Below, one piece after another: positions 45,334-54,575 of a DNA stretch of 64,000 nucleotides. The translations under genes were made by a program, and so were the position numbers. Positions within the stretch are counted from its first letter, which is position 1. Every line of letters starts with the position of its first letter. Origin of the DNA: Coriobacteriaceae bacterium EMTCatB1 (GTDB lineage: Bacteria; Actinomycetota; Coriobacteriia; Anaerosomatales; Anaerosomataceae). The DNA is taken from assembly GCA_001950395.1 (NCBI GenBank), contig BDLO01000001.1, positions 657,979-721,978 on the forward strand, in the 5' to 3' direction. The notes below the pieces were generated by a model that worked only from the letters and a program-made list of their open reading frames with translations, was not told the DNA's origin and did no database searches.

Positions 45334-46449
45334 TCAGAACCGTGAGGCCCCGACGTAGTCGCCCCTCGAAGCGATCCGTTCGGTGAGCGACGAGACCTTC
45401 ACGACGTCGCCCATCTGCGGCGCGTGTATGTAGTTCCCGTCCCCGGCATAGATGCCGACGTGGTGGACGCGCGATGGATCGCCGTCTGTGCCGAAGAACA
45501 CGAGGTCGCCTGGGCGCAGGAGGTCCAGGCGGTCCGGCGGGATGTGAGCGCCTGCTTGGAACTGCGCCGCGCTCGTCCGCGGCAGCGAGATGCCGATCTG
45601 GGCGTACACGTACATGCACAGCCCGGAGCAGTCGAACCCTGAAGGCGAAGCGCCGCCCCACACGTACGGCACACCCAGGTATCGCAGCGCGATGTCGACC
45701 GCCTCGGGGTGCCCGGCCGGCAAGTCTCCGACGGGCGTCGCCGGACGCCCTCTTCGCGCAGCGGCTGCGGCGGCTGCGGCACGAGCTCGCTCCTCGGCGA
45801 GCCGCCTCTGGCGCTCCTCCTCCTCTGCGATGAGACGCTTGACCTCGGCGTTGAGAGCCGACACGTACTTCTGCTGCTTGTCGATCGCCGCCCGGATGTC
45901 AGCCGCCTGGCGCTCGGCCTTGGCCTTGAGCGCTGCCTGTTCCTGCTCGCGGGCCTCCAAAGAGGCCTCGATCTCCTCGACGCGTCGCTTCGCCGCAGCC
46001 GCGTCCGTCACGAGCTGCGCGTCGTAGCGTCCGATGCGGCTTAGGAGATCCACGCGCACGATCAAGTCCTCGAACGACGTGGCTCCGAACAGGACTTCGA
46101 GCAAACCGGCGTCCTCGCCACGGTATATGGCGACCGCCCGCTCCTCCAGTCTGCTGCGCCGTTCCGAGAGATCAGCTTCGGCCTCCGTGAGCTCGGCTTG
46201 GGTCTTCGCGATCTGCCGACGGGTCTCGGCCAGCGCTTCCGCGATGGCGTTGTACTGCTCGACGGCGACCTCCAGCTCGTCGCTCATCCTCTGCAGCTCG
46301 GCCTGCGCCTGCTGCGCTTCTTGCTGCTTCGCCTGGATCTCGGGAGTCGACGGCGTCGCAACAGCACGCGGCGCAGTCCACGACGAGACGAGCGCCGCTG
46401 CCACGAGGATACCGACGGCACGAAGGTATGTCCGTCCGGTAGTCGGCAC
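45334..46449 (-). CDS. secreted NlpC/P60 peptidoglycan endopeptidase with coiled coil
   Basis: The 371-residue protein has a signal peptide (about 1-32) and a long coiled coil (about 37-235, rich in Glu/Ala/Arg, with a SFEDLIVRVDLLSRI stretch). A C-terminal NlpC/P60 domain follows (about 255-371), with catalytic C274 in GFDCSG, H330 in HHVGIY and H342. The layout matches RipA/CwlO-type hydrolases, which cut peptidoglycan stem peptides at division. GTG 46449 is preferred: AGGAGG is 5 bp upstream, while a GTG at 46455 would touch that site. Confidence 0.9.
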   Translation of the reverse strand: MPTTGRTYLRAVGILVAAALVSSWTAPRAVATPSTPEIQAKQQEAQQAQAELQRMSDELEVAVEQYNAIAEALAETRRQIAKTQAELTEAEADLSERRSRLEERAVAIYRGEDAGLLEVLFGATSFEDLIVRVDLLSRIGRYDAQLVTDAAAAKRRVEEIEASLEAREQEQAALKAKAERQAADIRAAIDKQQKYVSALNAEVKRLIAEEEERQRRLAEERARAAAAAAAARRGRPATPVGDLPAGHPEAVDIALRYLGVPYVWGGASPSGFDCSGLCMYVYAQIGISLPRTSAAQFQAGAHIPPDRLDLLRPGDLVFFGTDGDPSRVHHVGIYAGDGNYIHAPQMGDVVKVSSLTERIASRGDYVGASRF

Positions 46450-46510
46450 GCCCACCTCCTGCTGCGTCAGTGCTGCGATAGCGAGGCCGCCTTCGTGCGT
46501 GCTCGAGCTG

Positions 46511-46519
46511 ATTCTACCA
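46511..46519 (-). promoter_or_regulatory. Predicted extended -10 promoter of the NlpC/P60 gene
   Basis: TGGTAGAAT on the minus strand lies 62 bp before the hydrolase start, in the 97-bp gap after apt. The same 9-mer precedes dapF and the RsiG-like gene. Confidence 0.42.
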
Positions 46520-46546
46520 CGCGCCGCAGCCGCGTGCCCTGAGCAG

Positions 46547-47065
46547 TCACTCTACGTGGATGAGAGAGACGATCTTCGCGTCCTCGCCAAGCTTCGAACG
46601 ACCGCCGAGGAAGTCCAGCTCTATCAAGAACGCGAAACCTGCGCATCTCGCACCGGTCATCTCGACGAGATGGCGCTTGGCTGCAGCGGTCCCGCCTGTG
46701 GCCAACACGTCGTCGACGATGAGGACGTTGTCCACGGGACCGAGCGCATCTGCGTGGATCTCGAGCGAGTCGGTGCCGTACTCCAGCTCGTAGTCCGCCC
46801 GTGTCGTGCTCCACGGCAGCTTGCCCGGCTTCCTGGCCGGGACGAAGCCTGCACCGAGCTTGTATGCGAGCGCCCCACCGAAGATGAACCCTCGCGCCTC
46901 AGCGCCGAGGACCTTCGTCACTCCGGCACCCTCGAACTCTCGCGCGATCACGTCGATCGCCTCGCGGAAGCCCTCGGGGCTCGCGAGCAACGGCGTGATG
47001 TCCTTGAAGATGATGCCTTCCTTCGGGAAGTCCGGGATGTCTCTGATGTAGGAAGCAAGATCCAC
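46547..47065 (-). CDS. apt: adenine phosphoribosyltransferase
   Basis: Apt salvages adenine to AMP with PRPP. The protein has SYIRDIPDFPKEGIIFKDITP, GAEARGFIFGGALAY and the PRPP-binding VLIVDDVLATGGTA. The start is a real choice: ATG 47074 lies directly against its AGGAGG, leaving no spacing, whereas GTG 47065 has the same AGGAGG 9 bp upstream and begins VDLASYIRDIPD, which lines up with typical family N-termini. I prefer GTG 47065 (172 residues). It probably works with the purine permease and Hpt. Confidence 0.9.
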   Translation of the reverse strand: MDLASYIRDIPDFPKEGIIFKDITPLLASPEGFREAIDVIAREFEGAGVTKVLGAEARGFIFGGALAYKLGAGFVPARKPGKLPWSTTRADYELEYGTDSLEIHADALGPVDNVLIVDDVLATGGTAAAKRHLVEMTGARCAGFAFLIELDFLGGRSKLGEDAKIVSLIHVE

Positions 47066-47132
47066 TGTTCGCATCCTCCTCGTGTGGTCCGACATGACGA
47101 AGGCTACCAACTGCCGCGCGGAAGCGCCACCG

Positions 47133-48115
47133 CTAGAGCATCTCCTCAAGCGTCGCAAGCTGCTCCCGTGTGCCGAGCGCGATCAGCTCATCTCCCGCAG
47201 CGAGCCGCGTCTCGGGACCGGGGTTCGGGTTGAGAGCGTCTCCGGAGCGTACGGCGAGCACGAACACGCCGGTCTTGTCGCGTATCTGCGCCTCAGCGAT
47301 CGTCTGGCCGGCGATCTCGGACTGGCCGTGACTCGCAGCGCGTCGAGACGGTACTCCAGGCCATCTCCGTGCATCACGACGTCCAAGTAATCCGCAACTG
47401 CAGGACGCATCAACATCGCCGCCATGCGCCTGCCGCCGATCACGTTCGGGGTGATCACCCGGTCGGCGCCCGAACTCAAGATCTTGCGTTCGGAGGCGAT
47501 GCTCGTGGAGCGCGCGACGATGAACAGGTCCGGGTTCAGCATGCGCGCAGTGAGCACCACGAACAGGTTGTCCGCGTCGGTGTCGACCGCGGCGACCAAT
47601 CCCTTGCCTCGTTTCACTCCCGCTTGCAGCAGGATCTCCTCGGACATGGCATCGCCGTGGACGAACAGCCATCCGGCCTCTTCGGCTGCGGCTCTACACT
47701 CCTCGCACGAGTCCACGACCACGAACGGCACTCCCTCGTCTGCCAGCGACCGCGCGACGACCGAGCCCACTCGGCCGATGCCGACGACGATGTAGTGATC
47801 CGACAGCTCAGAGATGCGCTTCTGCATCCGGCGGCCCTCCAGAATCGTGCGCAAGTGGCCTTCGACCATGAACTCGACGATGGTGCCGAACGAGTACCCG
47901 AGCGCTCCGACTCCCATGAGGATGAGACCCATGGTCAGCACGCGCCCAGCATCGCTCAAGGGACGGATTTCACGGAACCCTACCGTGGCGACTGTGATGA
48001 CAGTCATGTACAGGGAATCGAAGGGATGCCAGCCTTCGATGAGCGTGTAGCCGACCGTGCCCGCCACCAGGATCGCGGCCAGGAACCCGACCGCCCGCAG
48101 CAGTCGCCGCAACAT
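47133..48115 (-). CDS. potassium channel with RCK domain, interrupted by a frameshift
   Basis: The first frame (48115 down to about 47330) encodes two transmembrane helices with the filter segment ATVGFREIRPLS, then an RCK N domain (VVGIGRVGSVVARSL). After LDALRV the frame goes out of phase and continues in another frame as SEIAGQTIAEAQIRDKTGVF and EQLATLEEML, a clear TrkA-C domain, ending at 47133. The total span of 983 bp is one base short of a multiple of three, so one base is missing near 47325-47335. This may be a real mutation or a sequencing/assembly error; if real, the first-frame product loses the TrkA-C domain. Confidence 0.8.
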
Positions 48116-48660
48116 CAGCCCATCACCTCGTCGCGCACCACGGCGACGTACGGGAGATTCCGGTATCGACCGCCGAGATCGATGCCGTATCCCACGACGA
48201 ACACGTCAGGGATCTCGAGCCCTCGGTACGCGATGGGCACGTCGGCGATGCGGCGGGCGCGTCTGTCCATGAGAGCGCACACTGCGAGGCTCGCCGGCGA
48301 CCTGCCTGCCAAGACCCCTAACAGGTAGTGCAGAGTGAGCCCAGTGTCGACGATGTCCTCGACGACAAGCACGTGCTTGCCGCCGATGTCCTCGTCGAGG
48401 TCCTTCACGATGCGGACCGCTTCGCCGCTGCCGTACGACGATATGGCCATGAAGTCGAGCTTGAGATCCAACTGCACATGCCGACACAGGTCCGCAAGGA
48501 ACACGAGGCTTCCGCGGAGCAGCGAGACCAGCACGAGCTCCTTGCCCCGGTAGTCCTCGGTGATGCGCCGTCCCAGCCGCTCGCACGTCTCTGCGATCTC
48601 GTCTTCGGTGAGCATGACCCGCTCGATCAGCGGATCGTGGATCGTGTAGTAGCCGCTCAC
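48115..48660 (-). CDS. hpt: hypoxanthine phosphoribosyltransferase
   Basis: Hpt salvages hypoxanthine and guanine. The 181-residue protein has LVSLLRGSLVFLADL, the PRPP motif VLVVEDIVDTGLTL, and a C-terminal PDVFVVGYGIDLGGRYRNLP. GTG 48660 is in a GTG-A overlap with the preceding gene, and the stop overlaps the channel gene start as TGATG. It is commonly next to tilS and ftsH in other genomes, but not here. Confidence 0.94.
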   Translation of the reverse strand: MSGYYTIHDPLIERVMLTEDEIAETCERLGRRITEDYRGKELVLVSLLRGSLVFLADLCRHVQLDLKLDFMAISSYGSGEAVRIVKDLDEDIGGKHVLVVEDIVDTGLTLHYLLGVLAGRSPASLAVCALMDRRARRIADVPIAYRGLEIPDVFVVGYGIDLGGRYRNLPYVAVVRDEVMG

Positions 48661-49106
48661 AGCTCGTGGCCCTCGTCTGGGGCGATCCCGCCTCCGCTCT
48701 CGTGCGGAAGCTCTCGCCCTGGGATGCCGAATTTGAACAGCAGCTTTCGGAAGTCCTTCTGATACAGCAGCAGGATCCTCACCTCGGGATACAGCTCCCG
48801 CAGACGGCGGACCTTGCGGTTCTTCTTGGTGACGAGTTTCTGGCTCATCGTCGTGAGCTCGAGGTACAGGTCGTAATCGGGCAGGTAGAAGTCGGGCGCG
48901 AACGACGCGATGACGTTGCCGCGCGAGTCCCACTCGATGGGGAACGGCGTCGGCTCGTACTCCCAGCGCACGTGGTAGAAGTCCAAGATTCGCGCGGCCA
49001 CCCGTTCGCTGGGATGCGCGAACGCCGTGCGAGCTGCTTTCTCCGACTCCGGCAGCTCGCCCTGTCGTTCCTCGTCCTCGAGCGGTGCAGCGGCCATGCG
49101 TGTCAC
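48657..49106 (-). CDS. Small PD-(D/E)xK nuclease-like protein
   Basis: The 149-residue protein has no name I can give. Residues 65-95 read SFAPDFYLPDYDLYLEL followed by a basic stretch with K90, K94 and K95. This resembles the PD-(D/E)xK core (P71-D72, E83), although the canonical ExK lysine two residues after E83 is a threonine, so K90 would have to substitute. A helical basic tail, KNRKVRRLRELYP, follows. The GTG start at 49106 overlaps the MerR stop (GTGA); ATG 49097 is possible. It lies between merR and hpt. Confidence 0.55.
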   Translation of the reverse strand: MTRMAAAPLEDEERQGELPESEKAARTAFAHPSERVAARILDFYHVRWEYEPTPFPIEWDSRGNVIASFAPDFYLPDYDLYLELTTMSQKLVTKKNRKVRRLRELYPEVRILLLYQKDFRKLLFKFGIPGRELPHESGGGIAPDEGHEL

Positions 49107-49813
49107 ATCACGTCTTCGAAGGTCCTCGACAGGGCTCGGTGAAGCAGGGCCCGTTCAAGAGTCGCAGTGAGCTCGGTGAGCTTCGCGAGCGCCTCGAGCA
49201 GCTGCTGCCTGACTTCGGGAGTCCGGCTCATGTACGCGGGCATGAGCACTTGCGCGAAGAACGCGGCTTCCCTTTCCGCGAACGTCTCGTACATCCGCAG
49301 GTGACGCGGCTCGATCCCGAACTTGCGCAGATCCCAGCAGGCGTGGGCGATAGCCACGTCGGCCTGTGAAAGCTCGTCGCCTGATTCGCCTTCCACGAAC
49401 CCGATCAGCCCGAACTCCTCCAACTCCCGGAGGAACGCCACCGGTATCCCGAGCGACTCGGGAGCCCCCGACAGCGGAACGGTCTGGGCAGACTCGAGCG
49501 GCAATCGTGCCGTCTCCGTAGTGCTGACGATGCTGGCGATGTCCGCAGGGACGCGGCCCTTGTCCAAGTCGTCCAGTCGTTCACGGATGACGGCAAGGGG
49601 CATGTAGTGCTCCTTTTGCAGCGTCAAGACAAGCTCGAGCCGGGCGACGTCAGCCTCGTGGAACTTCCGGTAGCCTCCCGCCGTCCGCTCCGGGTTGACG
49701 AGCCCCTCCTCTTCCAGGAACCGGACCTTCGAGATGGTCAGATCCGGGAAGCGCGGCTTGAGCCGCTCGACGACCTCGCCGATCGTCATGTAGTCCTTGT
49801 GAGCGGTGGGCAC
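49103..49813 (-). CDS. MerR family transcriptional regulator (Rv1828-like)
   Basis: The 236-residue protein begins with a MerR winged helix: MTIGEVVERLK, TISKVRFLEEEGLVNPERT and GGYRKFHEADVARLELVLTL. A longer effector-type region follows (about 85-230). This pattern, with KPRFPDLTISK, matches the Rv1828 type of actinobacterial regulators. GTG 49813 is chosen because AGGGGG lies 8 bp upstream; GTG 49822 would abut it. The FHA gene ends 1 bp before this start, the same FHA-MerR pairing as in mycobacteria, where gcvH is also close. Confidence 0.85.
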   Translation of the reverse strand: MPTAHKDYMTIGEVVERLKPRFPDLTISKVRFLEEEGLVNPERTAGGYRKFHEADVARLELVLTLQKEHYMPLAVIRERLDDLDKGRVPADIASIVSTTETARLPLESAQTVPLSGAPESLGIPVAFLRELEEFGLIGFVEGESGDELSQADVAIAHACWDLRKFGIEPRHLRMYETFAEREAAFFAQVLMPAYMSRTPEVRQQLLEALAKLTELTATLERALLHRALSRTFEDVM

Positions 49814-49814
49814 C

Positions 49815-50267
49815 CTACACACCCCCTCCCTCGAGGAAGAGCAGCTGGAACCGCCCGATCTGGACCAGATCGCCGTGCTTCAAAGCGGCCTTGTCGACGC
49901 GCACGCCGCCGACGTACGTCCCGTTGAGCGAGCCCACGTCTTCGATCGTCACGCCGTTTGGCCCCACCTCGATCACCGCGTGGGCCCTCGAGACCGTCAC
50001 GTCGTTCAGGAAGATGTCGCTCGCAGGGTTGCGCCCGATCGTGAGACGAGGGCTCTCCAGGTAGAAGCGCTCGCCGGCGTCAGGCCCCTTCTGGACGACC
50101 AACACCGGGGCTCGATCGGGCTCAGCAGCGACGCCCGAGGGAGTCCCCGAGGCGGCGGATCCCACGGGCTCGAACGAAGCCGTGCTCTCGTGCAGCCGCG
50201 CGCCGCACGCCGCACACGTCTTGGCGCCGCTTGGGGCTTCGGCGCCGCACGCCGGACACACCTGCAT
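49815..50267 (-). CDS. Zinc-ribbon FHA domain protein
   Basis: The 150-residue protein has an N-terminal zinc ribbon (C4, C7, C18, C21), an Ala/Pro/Ser linker, and a C-terminal FHA domain (about 55-148). The FHA phosphothreonine-binding residues are recognisable: IGRN (G78-R79), SRAH (93-96) and NGT (115-117). It should bind threonine-phosphorylated partners. The GarA-type N-terminal ETTS phosphorylation motif is not present. ATG 50267 has GGAGGTGG upstream. Confidence 0.88.
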   Translation of the reverse strand: MQVCPACGAEAPSGAKTCAACGARLHESTASFEPVGSAASGTPSGVAAEPDRAPVLVVQKGPDAGERFYLESPRLTIGRNPASDIFLNDVTVSRAHAVIEVGPNGVTIEDVGSLNGTYVGGVRVDKAALKHGDLVQIGRFQLLFLEGGGV

Positions 50268-50299
50268 CGGGACCACCTCCGAGCGCTCCTGCGCCCGCC

Positions 50300-50560
50300 T
50301 CAGTCGAGGAACCCGAACTCCCGTGTCTTGAAGGAGTGCGCTATCTCTTCCTCAAGAGCGCTCGCGACCTCGGGGTTCTCGAGCACGTGGGCGAGCTTCT
50401 CCTCGTTCAGCCGGTTCTTCACGTACGGGTCGCTGAGCACGTCTGTGAGCTTCCGGCCGTTGTGGACCTCGCGGACGATGTACTCCACCACGCGCTCTTC
50501 CACGACGTCGGCCGCAAGTTCTTCCAGGAACGCCTGGAGCTTCTCGTTCAGACTCGCCAC
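50300..50560 (-). CDS. Small helical hypothetical protein
   Basis: I do not recognise this 86-residue protein. It is charged, cysteine-free and probably all-helical (LNEKLQAFLEELAADVVEER, then HNGRKLTDVLSDPYVKNRLN, ending FKTREFGFLD). There is no membrane segment. It lies 31 bp after the RsiG-like gene and 32 bp before the FHA gene, in one direction, so all are probably cotranscribed. Confidence 0.6.
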   Translation of the reverse strand: MASLNEKLQAFLEELAADVVEERVVEYIVREVHNGRKLTDVLSDPYVKNRLNEEKLAHVLENPEVASALEEEIAHSFKTREFGFLD

Positions 50561-50591
50561 GCTCGTCTCCTCACGTCGAAGGGCCTGCGGG

Positions 50592-50897
50592 TCACTCCTC
50601 GTCGTCCTCTTCCTCGGTCACGTCGACCGTGGAAACACCCCTGAAGTCGCTCGCTAGGATGTCGATCAGGCGCTCGATGTCGTGGGACGACACGACGTCC
50701 TTGCCGCTGCGCCGCTCCTCTTTCAAACGCCTCACGAGCTCAGCGCGCAAGATGTCGATCTTACCGTGCAGCACGCGCCTCCGGTAGCTCACGCGCTGCT
50801 CCTCGGCGTACAGCTCGTCGAGCAAAGCGCGCAGCTCCTCGATGGACTTCTCTTCCAGATTCACGAGCGGGGTGTCCTCGCTCTTCTTCTCCGTCAT
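50592..50897 (-). CDS. RsiG-like c-di-GMP-binding anti-sigma factor candidate
   Basis: The 101-residue protein is a two-helix coiled-coil-like protein. Residues 33-48 read EQRVSYRRRVLHGKID, which fits the RsiG c-di-GMP signature E(X)3S(X)2R(X)3Q(X)3D except that Q is H44: E33, S37, R40, H44, D48. In Streptomyces, RsiG with c-di-GMP sequesters the sigma factor WhiG; single-motif homologues that dimerise are described from deeper-branching actinobacteria. The sigma partner is not in the window. ATG 50897 begins TEKKSEDTP; an upstream GTG would add six residues. An extended -10 promoter lies 34 bp upstream. Confidence 0.65.
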   Translation of the reverse strand: MTEKKSEDTPLVNLEEKSIEELRALLDELYAEEQRVSYRRRVLHGKIDILRAELVRRLKEERRSGKDVVSSHDIERLIDILASDFRGVSTVDVTEEEDDEE

Positions 50898-50930
50898 GGC
50901 CGCCCCCTCCGTCATCCTTCTCCTCAGAGC

Positions 50931-50939
50931 ATTCTACCA
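50931..50939 (-). promoter_or_regulatory. Predicted extended -10 promoter of the RsiG-like gene
   Basis: TGGTAGAAT on the minus strand lies 34 bp before the RsiG-like start in the 89-bp gap after the lipoyl-transfer gene. No convincing -35 is seen. It would drive the RsiG-like, 86-residue, FHA, MerR and later genes. Confidence 0.42.
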
Positions 50940-50986
50940 GACACAGCACCTCAGCCGCAGGTTGAGAGTCAGCCCTTTCTGATTCC

Positions 50987-51760
50987 TTACCCGAGCCGCA
51001 CGCCGTACGACCCGGCGCTCCTCTCGGCTTCGTCGAGTTCAGGTTCCGAGAGCCGTCCCGGCTCGAACGTCACGCCGAGCGCCCGTTCGAACGACGCGAC
51101 CACGGCCTCGGCGATGAGCTCTATGGCTGGCGGCGTGCCGAGCGCATCTGCGAGCGTCATCGTGCTCGCCGCGAGCTGCGCTTGGGCCTCGGGATCGAGT
51201 TTGAAGATCCGCGACTCCAGCTCGACGTCACGAGAGCGCACGAACGAGCCGTGCTGAAGGCAGGCCTCCGACTGCCAGACCTGGGCGCTGCCCGAGAGCT
51301 TGGCCGCCCCAAGTGACAGGTCGGCGTGCGTCGCGTGAAGGTAGCACGCGCCCGCCCCCCTCGTTCCTCTCGGGCGCGCAGTGATCTCGGCAGCGACGCC
51401 GAGCGCCTGGTACGCGCCGGCGAGCGCGCGAGAGAACAGCCGGTAGCTCGCCACGACGCCCCGCGGGATCCCGTCCTCTACGCCGGCCACGACCGAGTAG
51501 GTGAGCTCGTCGTCGTGCAGCACGCCCCTGCCGCCCGTCGGCCGCCGCACCACGTCGGCGCCGAGCCGCCTGACCGTCTCCGCGTCGACGTCTCCCACGT
51601 CTTGGAATTTGCCGAGCGACACCGTCGGACGCCGCCACCGATACAGCCGGAGCGTGGGCGGCGCATCGCCACGTGACCGCGCCGCGAGCATCGCGGCGTC
51701 GACGGCCATGTTCCAGGCGCCGTCGCACGCCTCGTCGACGATGAGCCGCCACGCCCTCAC
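50987..51760 (-). CDS. lipoate/octanoyl transferase family protein (LipM-like)
   Basis: The 257-residue protein belongs to the biotin/lipoate A/B ligase fold. It has LGKFQDV, the hallmark [19 protein letters not shown] (72-90), a cysteine in GACYLH (C139) and K154 in [10 protein letters not shown]. The RRPTGGR form and the cysteine favour a LipM-type octanoyltransferase over a lipoate ligase. Its acceptor would be GcvH, encoded in the same run. GTG 51760 overlaps the gcvPB stop (GTGA). Confidence 0.8.
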   Translation of the reverse strand: MRAWRLIVDEACDGAWNMAVDAAMLAARSRGDAPPTLRLYRWRRPTVSLGKFQDVGDVDAETVRRLGADVVRRPTGGRGVLHDDELTYSVVAGVEDGIPRGVVASYRLFSRALAGAYQALGVAAEITARPRGTRGAGACYLHATHADLSLGAAKLSGSAQVWQSEACLQHGSFVRSRDVELESRIFKLDPEAQAQLAASTMTLADALGTPPAIELIAEAVVASFERALGVTFEPGRLSEPELDEAERSAGSYGVRLG

Positions 51761-53247
51761 TCGCTCGTGCGTGCCTCCGAAGGGGGCCTCCACGCCAAGT
51801 CGGGCTCCTTCACCGCACGCGCTTCGTCCAAACGGCGCACGGGCGTCGTGTACGGAGCGCCGTGCAGCAGATCCGGGTCCTGCTCCGCCTCTTTCGCGAT
51901 GGCAAGCATCGCGTCGACGAACGCATCGAGGGTCTCGAGCGATTCGGTCTCCGTCGGCTCGATCATGAGCGCTTCTTCCACGATGAGCGGGAAGTACACC
52001 GTGGGAGGATGGACGCCGTAGTCGAGCAGCCGCTTGGCGATGTCCAAGGTGCGCACGCCGTGCTTCTTTCGGAAGCGGGCGCCTGACGCCACGAATTCGT
52101 GCATGCACGAGCGCTCGTACGGGACTTCGAAGACGTCCTTGAGGCGTGCCATGAGGTAGTTGGCCGACACGACCGCCTGCTCCGAGACCTCCGCGAGACC
52201 GTCGCCGCCGACCCCGCGGATGTAGGCGTACGCGCGCACGAGCACCCCGAAGTTGCCAGCGAACGACCGCATCCTGCCGATCGAGCGTGCCGGTCGCGCA
52301 AGGGCGTATCCGTCGCCTTCCTGGACGACCACGGGCGTCGGGAGGAACTCCGCGAGCGTGTCTGTCACGCACACCGGCCCTGCTCCCGGGCCGCCGCCGC
52401 CGTGCGGCGTGCCGAACGTCTTGTGCAAGTTGATGTGCACCGCGTCGAAGCCCATGTCGCCCGGACGCACCTTGCCCATGATGGCGTTCAGGTTCGCGCC
52501 GTCGTAGTAGGCAAGAGCGCCTGCCTCGTGCACGAGCCGCGTGACCTCGAGGATGTTCTCATCGAACAGCCCGAGGGTGTTCGGATTCGTGAGCATGATG
52601 GCTGCCACGTCAGGGCCGAGCACGGCCTTGAGCGCCTCGACGTCCACGCCTCCGCGCTCGTCGCTCCGAACCTGGGTCACTTCGTACCCGCACATCGCGA
52701 CCGTCGCCGGGTTCGTGCCGTGCGCAGAGTCCGGGATGATCACACGCCGGCGCACGTCGCCGCGCGACTCGTGGTACGCTCGGATCACCATCAAGCCGGT
52801 GAGCTCCCCGTGCGCTCCCGCAGCCGGCTGGAGCGTCACCGCCGGCAGGCCAGAAAGCTCCGCGAGCGCTTCTTGCAGCCTGTGCATCAACCGCAGCGCC
52901 CCCTGGACGCTCTCTTCCGGCTGATACGGGTGGATCCCAGCGAACCCGTCGAGGCGGCACGCCCGTTCGCCGATGCGCGGGTTGTACTTCATGGTGCACG
53001 AGCCCAGCGGATAGAACCCGGTGTCTACCCCGAAGTTCAGGCCGGCCAGACGCTCGTAGTGGCGAGCGATCTCGACCTCGGTCACGTGCGGCAGCCTCGG
53101 CGGCTCCGCGCGCACCGCATCGCCCAACGCTGAGGCGAGATCCGTCTCGGGGACGTCGATCTCGGGCGGCACGACGCACGTCGACTCAGGCGCTCCGATC
53201 TCGAAGATGAGGCGGCCGAGGTCGCGGTCAGGACGCACTGCGCTCAC
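51757..53247 (-). CDS. gcvPB: glycine dehydrogenase (decarboxylating) subunit 2
   Basis: GcvPB with GcvPA forms the PLP-dependent P protein, which decarboxylates glycine and loads aminomethyl onto lipoyl-GcvH. The 496-residue protein has [24 protein letters not shown], and the PLP lysine K276 in [18 protein letters not shown]. The split two-subunit form is common in archaea and Gram-positive bacteria. GTG 53247 overlaps the gcvPA stop (GTGA). Confidence 0.96.
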   Translation of the reverse strand: MSAVRPDRDLGRLIFEIGAPESTCVVPPEIDVPETDLASALGDAVRAEPPRLPHVTEVEIARHYERLAGLNFGVDTGFYPLGSCTMKYNPRIGERACRLDGFAGIHPYQPEESVQGALRLMHRLQEALAELSGLPAVTLQPAAGAHGELTGLMVIRAYHESRGDVRRRVIIPDSAHGTNPATVAMCGYEVTQVRSDERGGVDVEALKAVLGPDVAAIMLTNPNTLGLFDENILEVTRLVHEAGALAYYDGANLNAIMGKVRPGDMGFDAVHINLHKTFGTPHGGGGPGAGPVCVTDTLAEFLPTPVVVQEGDGYALARPARSIGRMRSFAGNFGVLVRAYAYIRGVGGDGLAEVSEQAVVSANYLMARLKDVFEVPYERSCMHEFVASGARFRKKHGVRTLDIAKRLLDYGVHPPTVYFPLIVEEALMIEPTETESLETLDAFVDAMLAIAKEAEQDPDLLHGAPYTTPVRRLDEARAVKEPDLAWRPPSEARTSE

Positions 53248-54572
53248 AGCGACGCCACCTCCTTCACGAACGAGTCGATCTGCGCCCTCGTCCGCTTCTC
53301 GGTGGCAGCGAAGAGCACGACTCCTGACAGCCGCTCGTCGAACCGGCCAGCGTGGACGCCGGCCACGTACCCGCGCTGCAACATCGCAGCTTGCATGGCG
53401 GCGACGTCACCTTGGTACCTGAGCGCGAACTCGCGCGCGAACGACGCGGACGAGAACGGCTCGAACCGACCCGTCGCAAGCAGCGCATCGTGCAGGTAGT
53501 GCGCCTTCGCGATGCTCGCGCGCGCGATGCCTTCAAGCCCACGAGCGCCGACGGCGGAGAGGTAGACGGCAGCGGCAAGCGCGTTGAGCGAATGGTTGGA
53601 GCAGATGTTCGAGGTGGCCTTCTCACGGCGGATGTGCTGCTCGCGCGTCTGCATGGTGAGCACGAACCCCGGCTTCCCTTCAGCGTCGAGAGTGCGGCCG
53701 ACGATACGGCCCGGCATCTGCCGCAAGAACTCCGAGCGAGCGGCGAACAGCCCGAGCCCCGGACCGCCGAACGACATCGGGTTCCCGAGTGCCTGCCCCT
53801 CGCCCACCACGATGTCGGCGCCGAGAGCACCGGGCGCCTCCATGACGCCGAGCATGATCGGATCGGCTGCGACCACGGCGAGCGCGCCTGCATCGTGGGC
53901 GATCGAGCACGCAGCACGCACGTCTTCGACGCACCCGAAGAAGTTCGGCGAGGCGACCAGCACGGCCGCCGACCCTGCTGCCAGCTCGCTCAGACCGTCG
54001 AGGTCCGTGACGCCGTCACGGAATGGCGCCTCGACGACCTCGATGGTGCCGCCGCGCGCGTAGGTCCGCAGAACCTCGCGCCACTCGGGATGCACGGTCT
54101 CGCTCACGACGACGCGGTGCCGCTTGGTGACGCGCGCCGCCATCAGCGCGGCTTCCGCAAGCGCGGTCGCGCCGTCGTACACGGACGCGTTCGCGACGTC
54201 CATGCCTGTCAGGGCGCACACCATCGATTGGTACTCGTATATCGCCTGGAGCGTGCCCTGGCTCACCTCGGGCTGGTACGGCGTGTACGCAGTAAAGAAC
54301 GCCGGCTTGCTCACGACCGCATCCACGATCGCTGGGACGTAGTGGTCGTAGCAACCCGCGCCGGCGAACGAGACCAGGCCCGTCGCGTTCTCGTGCGCCA
54401 TCGCTTCGAGCTCGGCAGCGAGCTCCACTTCGCTCAGGCCGTCAGGGAGAGCGATCGGGCGGTCGAGCCGCGCTTCGGCGGGGATGGGCGCGAACAGCTC
54501 GTCTACCGAGGACACGCCGATAGCGGCGAGCATGCGTTCACGCTGCTCGCACGTCACGGGAACGAACCGCAT
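53244..54572 (-). CDS. gcvPA: glycine dehydrogenase (decarboxylating) subunit 1
   Basis: GcvPA is the other half of the P protein. The 442-residue protein starts [20 protein letters not shown] and has [48 protein letters not shown] and [18 protein letters not shown], all standard for this subunit. It is 3 bp after gcvH. Confidence 0.96.
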   Translation of the reverse strand: MRFVPVTCEQRERMLAAIGVSSVDELFAPIPAEARLDRPIALPDGLSEVELAAELEAMAHENATGLVSFAGAGCYDHYVPAIVDAVVSKPAFFTAYTPYQPEVSQGTLQAIYEYQSMVCALTGMDVANASVYDGATALAEAALMAARVTKRHRVVVSETVHPEWREVLRTYARGGTIEVVEAPFRDGVTDLDGLSELAAGSAAVLVASPNFFGCVEDVRAACSIAHDAGALAVVAADPIMLGVMEAPGALGADIVVGEGQALGNPMSFGGPGLGLFAARSEFLRQMPGRIVGRTLDAEGKPGFVLTMQTREQHIRREKATSNICSNHSLNALAAAVYLSAVGARGLEGIARASIAKAHYLHDALLATGRFEPFSSASFAREFALRYQGDVAAMQAAMLQRGYVAGVHAGRFDERLSGVVLFAATEKRTRAQIDSFVKEVASL

Positions 54573-54575
54573 GGG

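Noticed and set aside
47320-47340. Programmed frameshift in the potassium channel gene
   Set aside because: No heptameric slippery site, homopolymer run or downstream pseudoknot is apparent; a mutation or sequence error explains it better.
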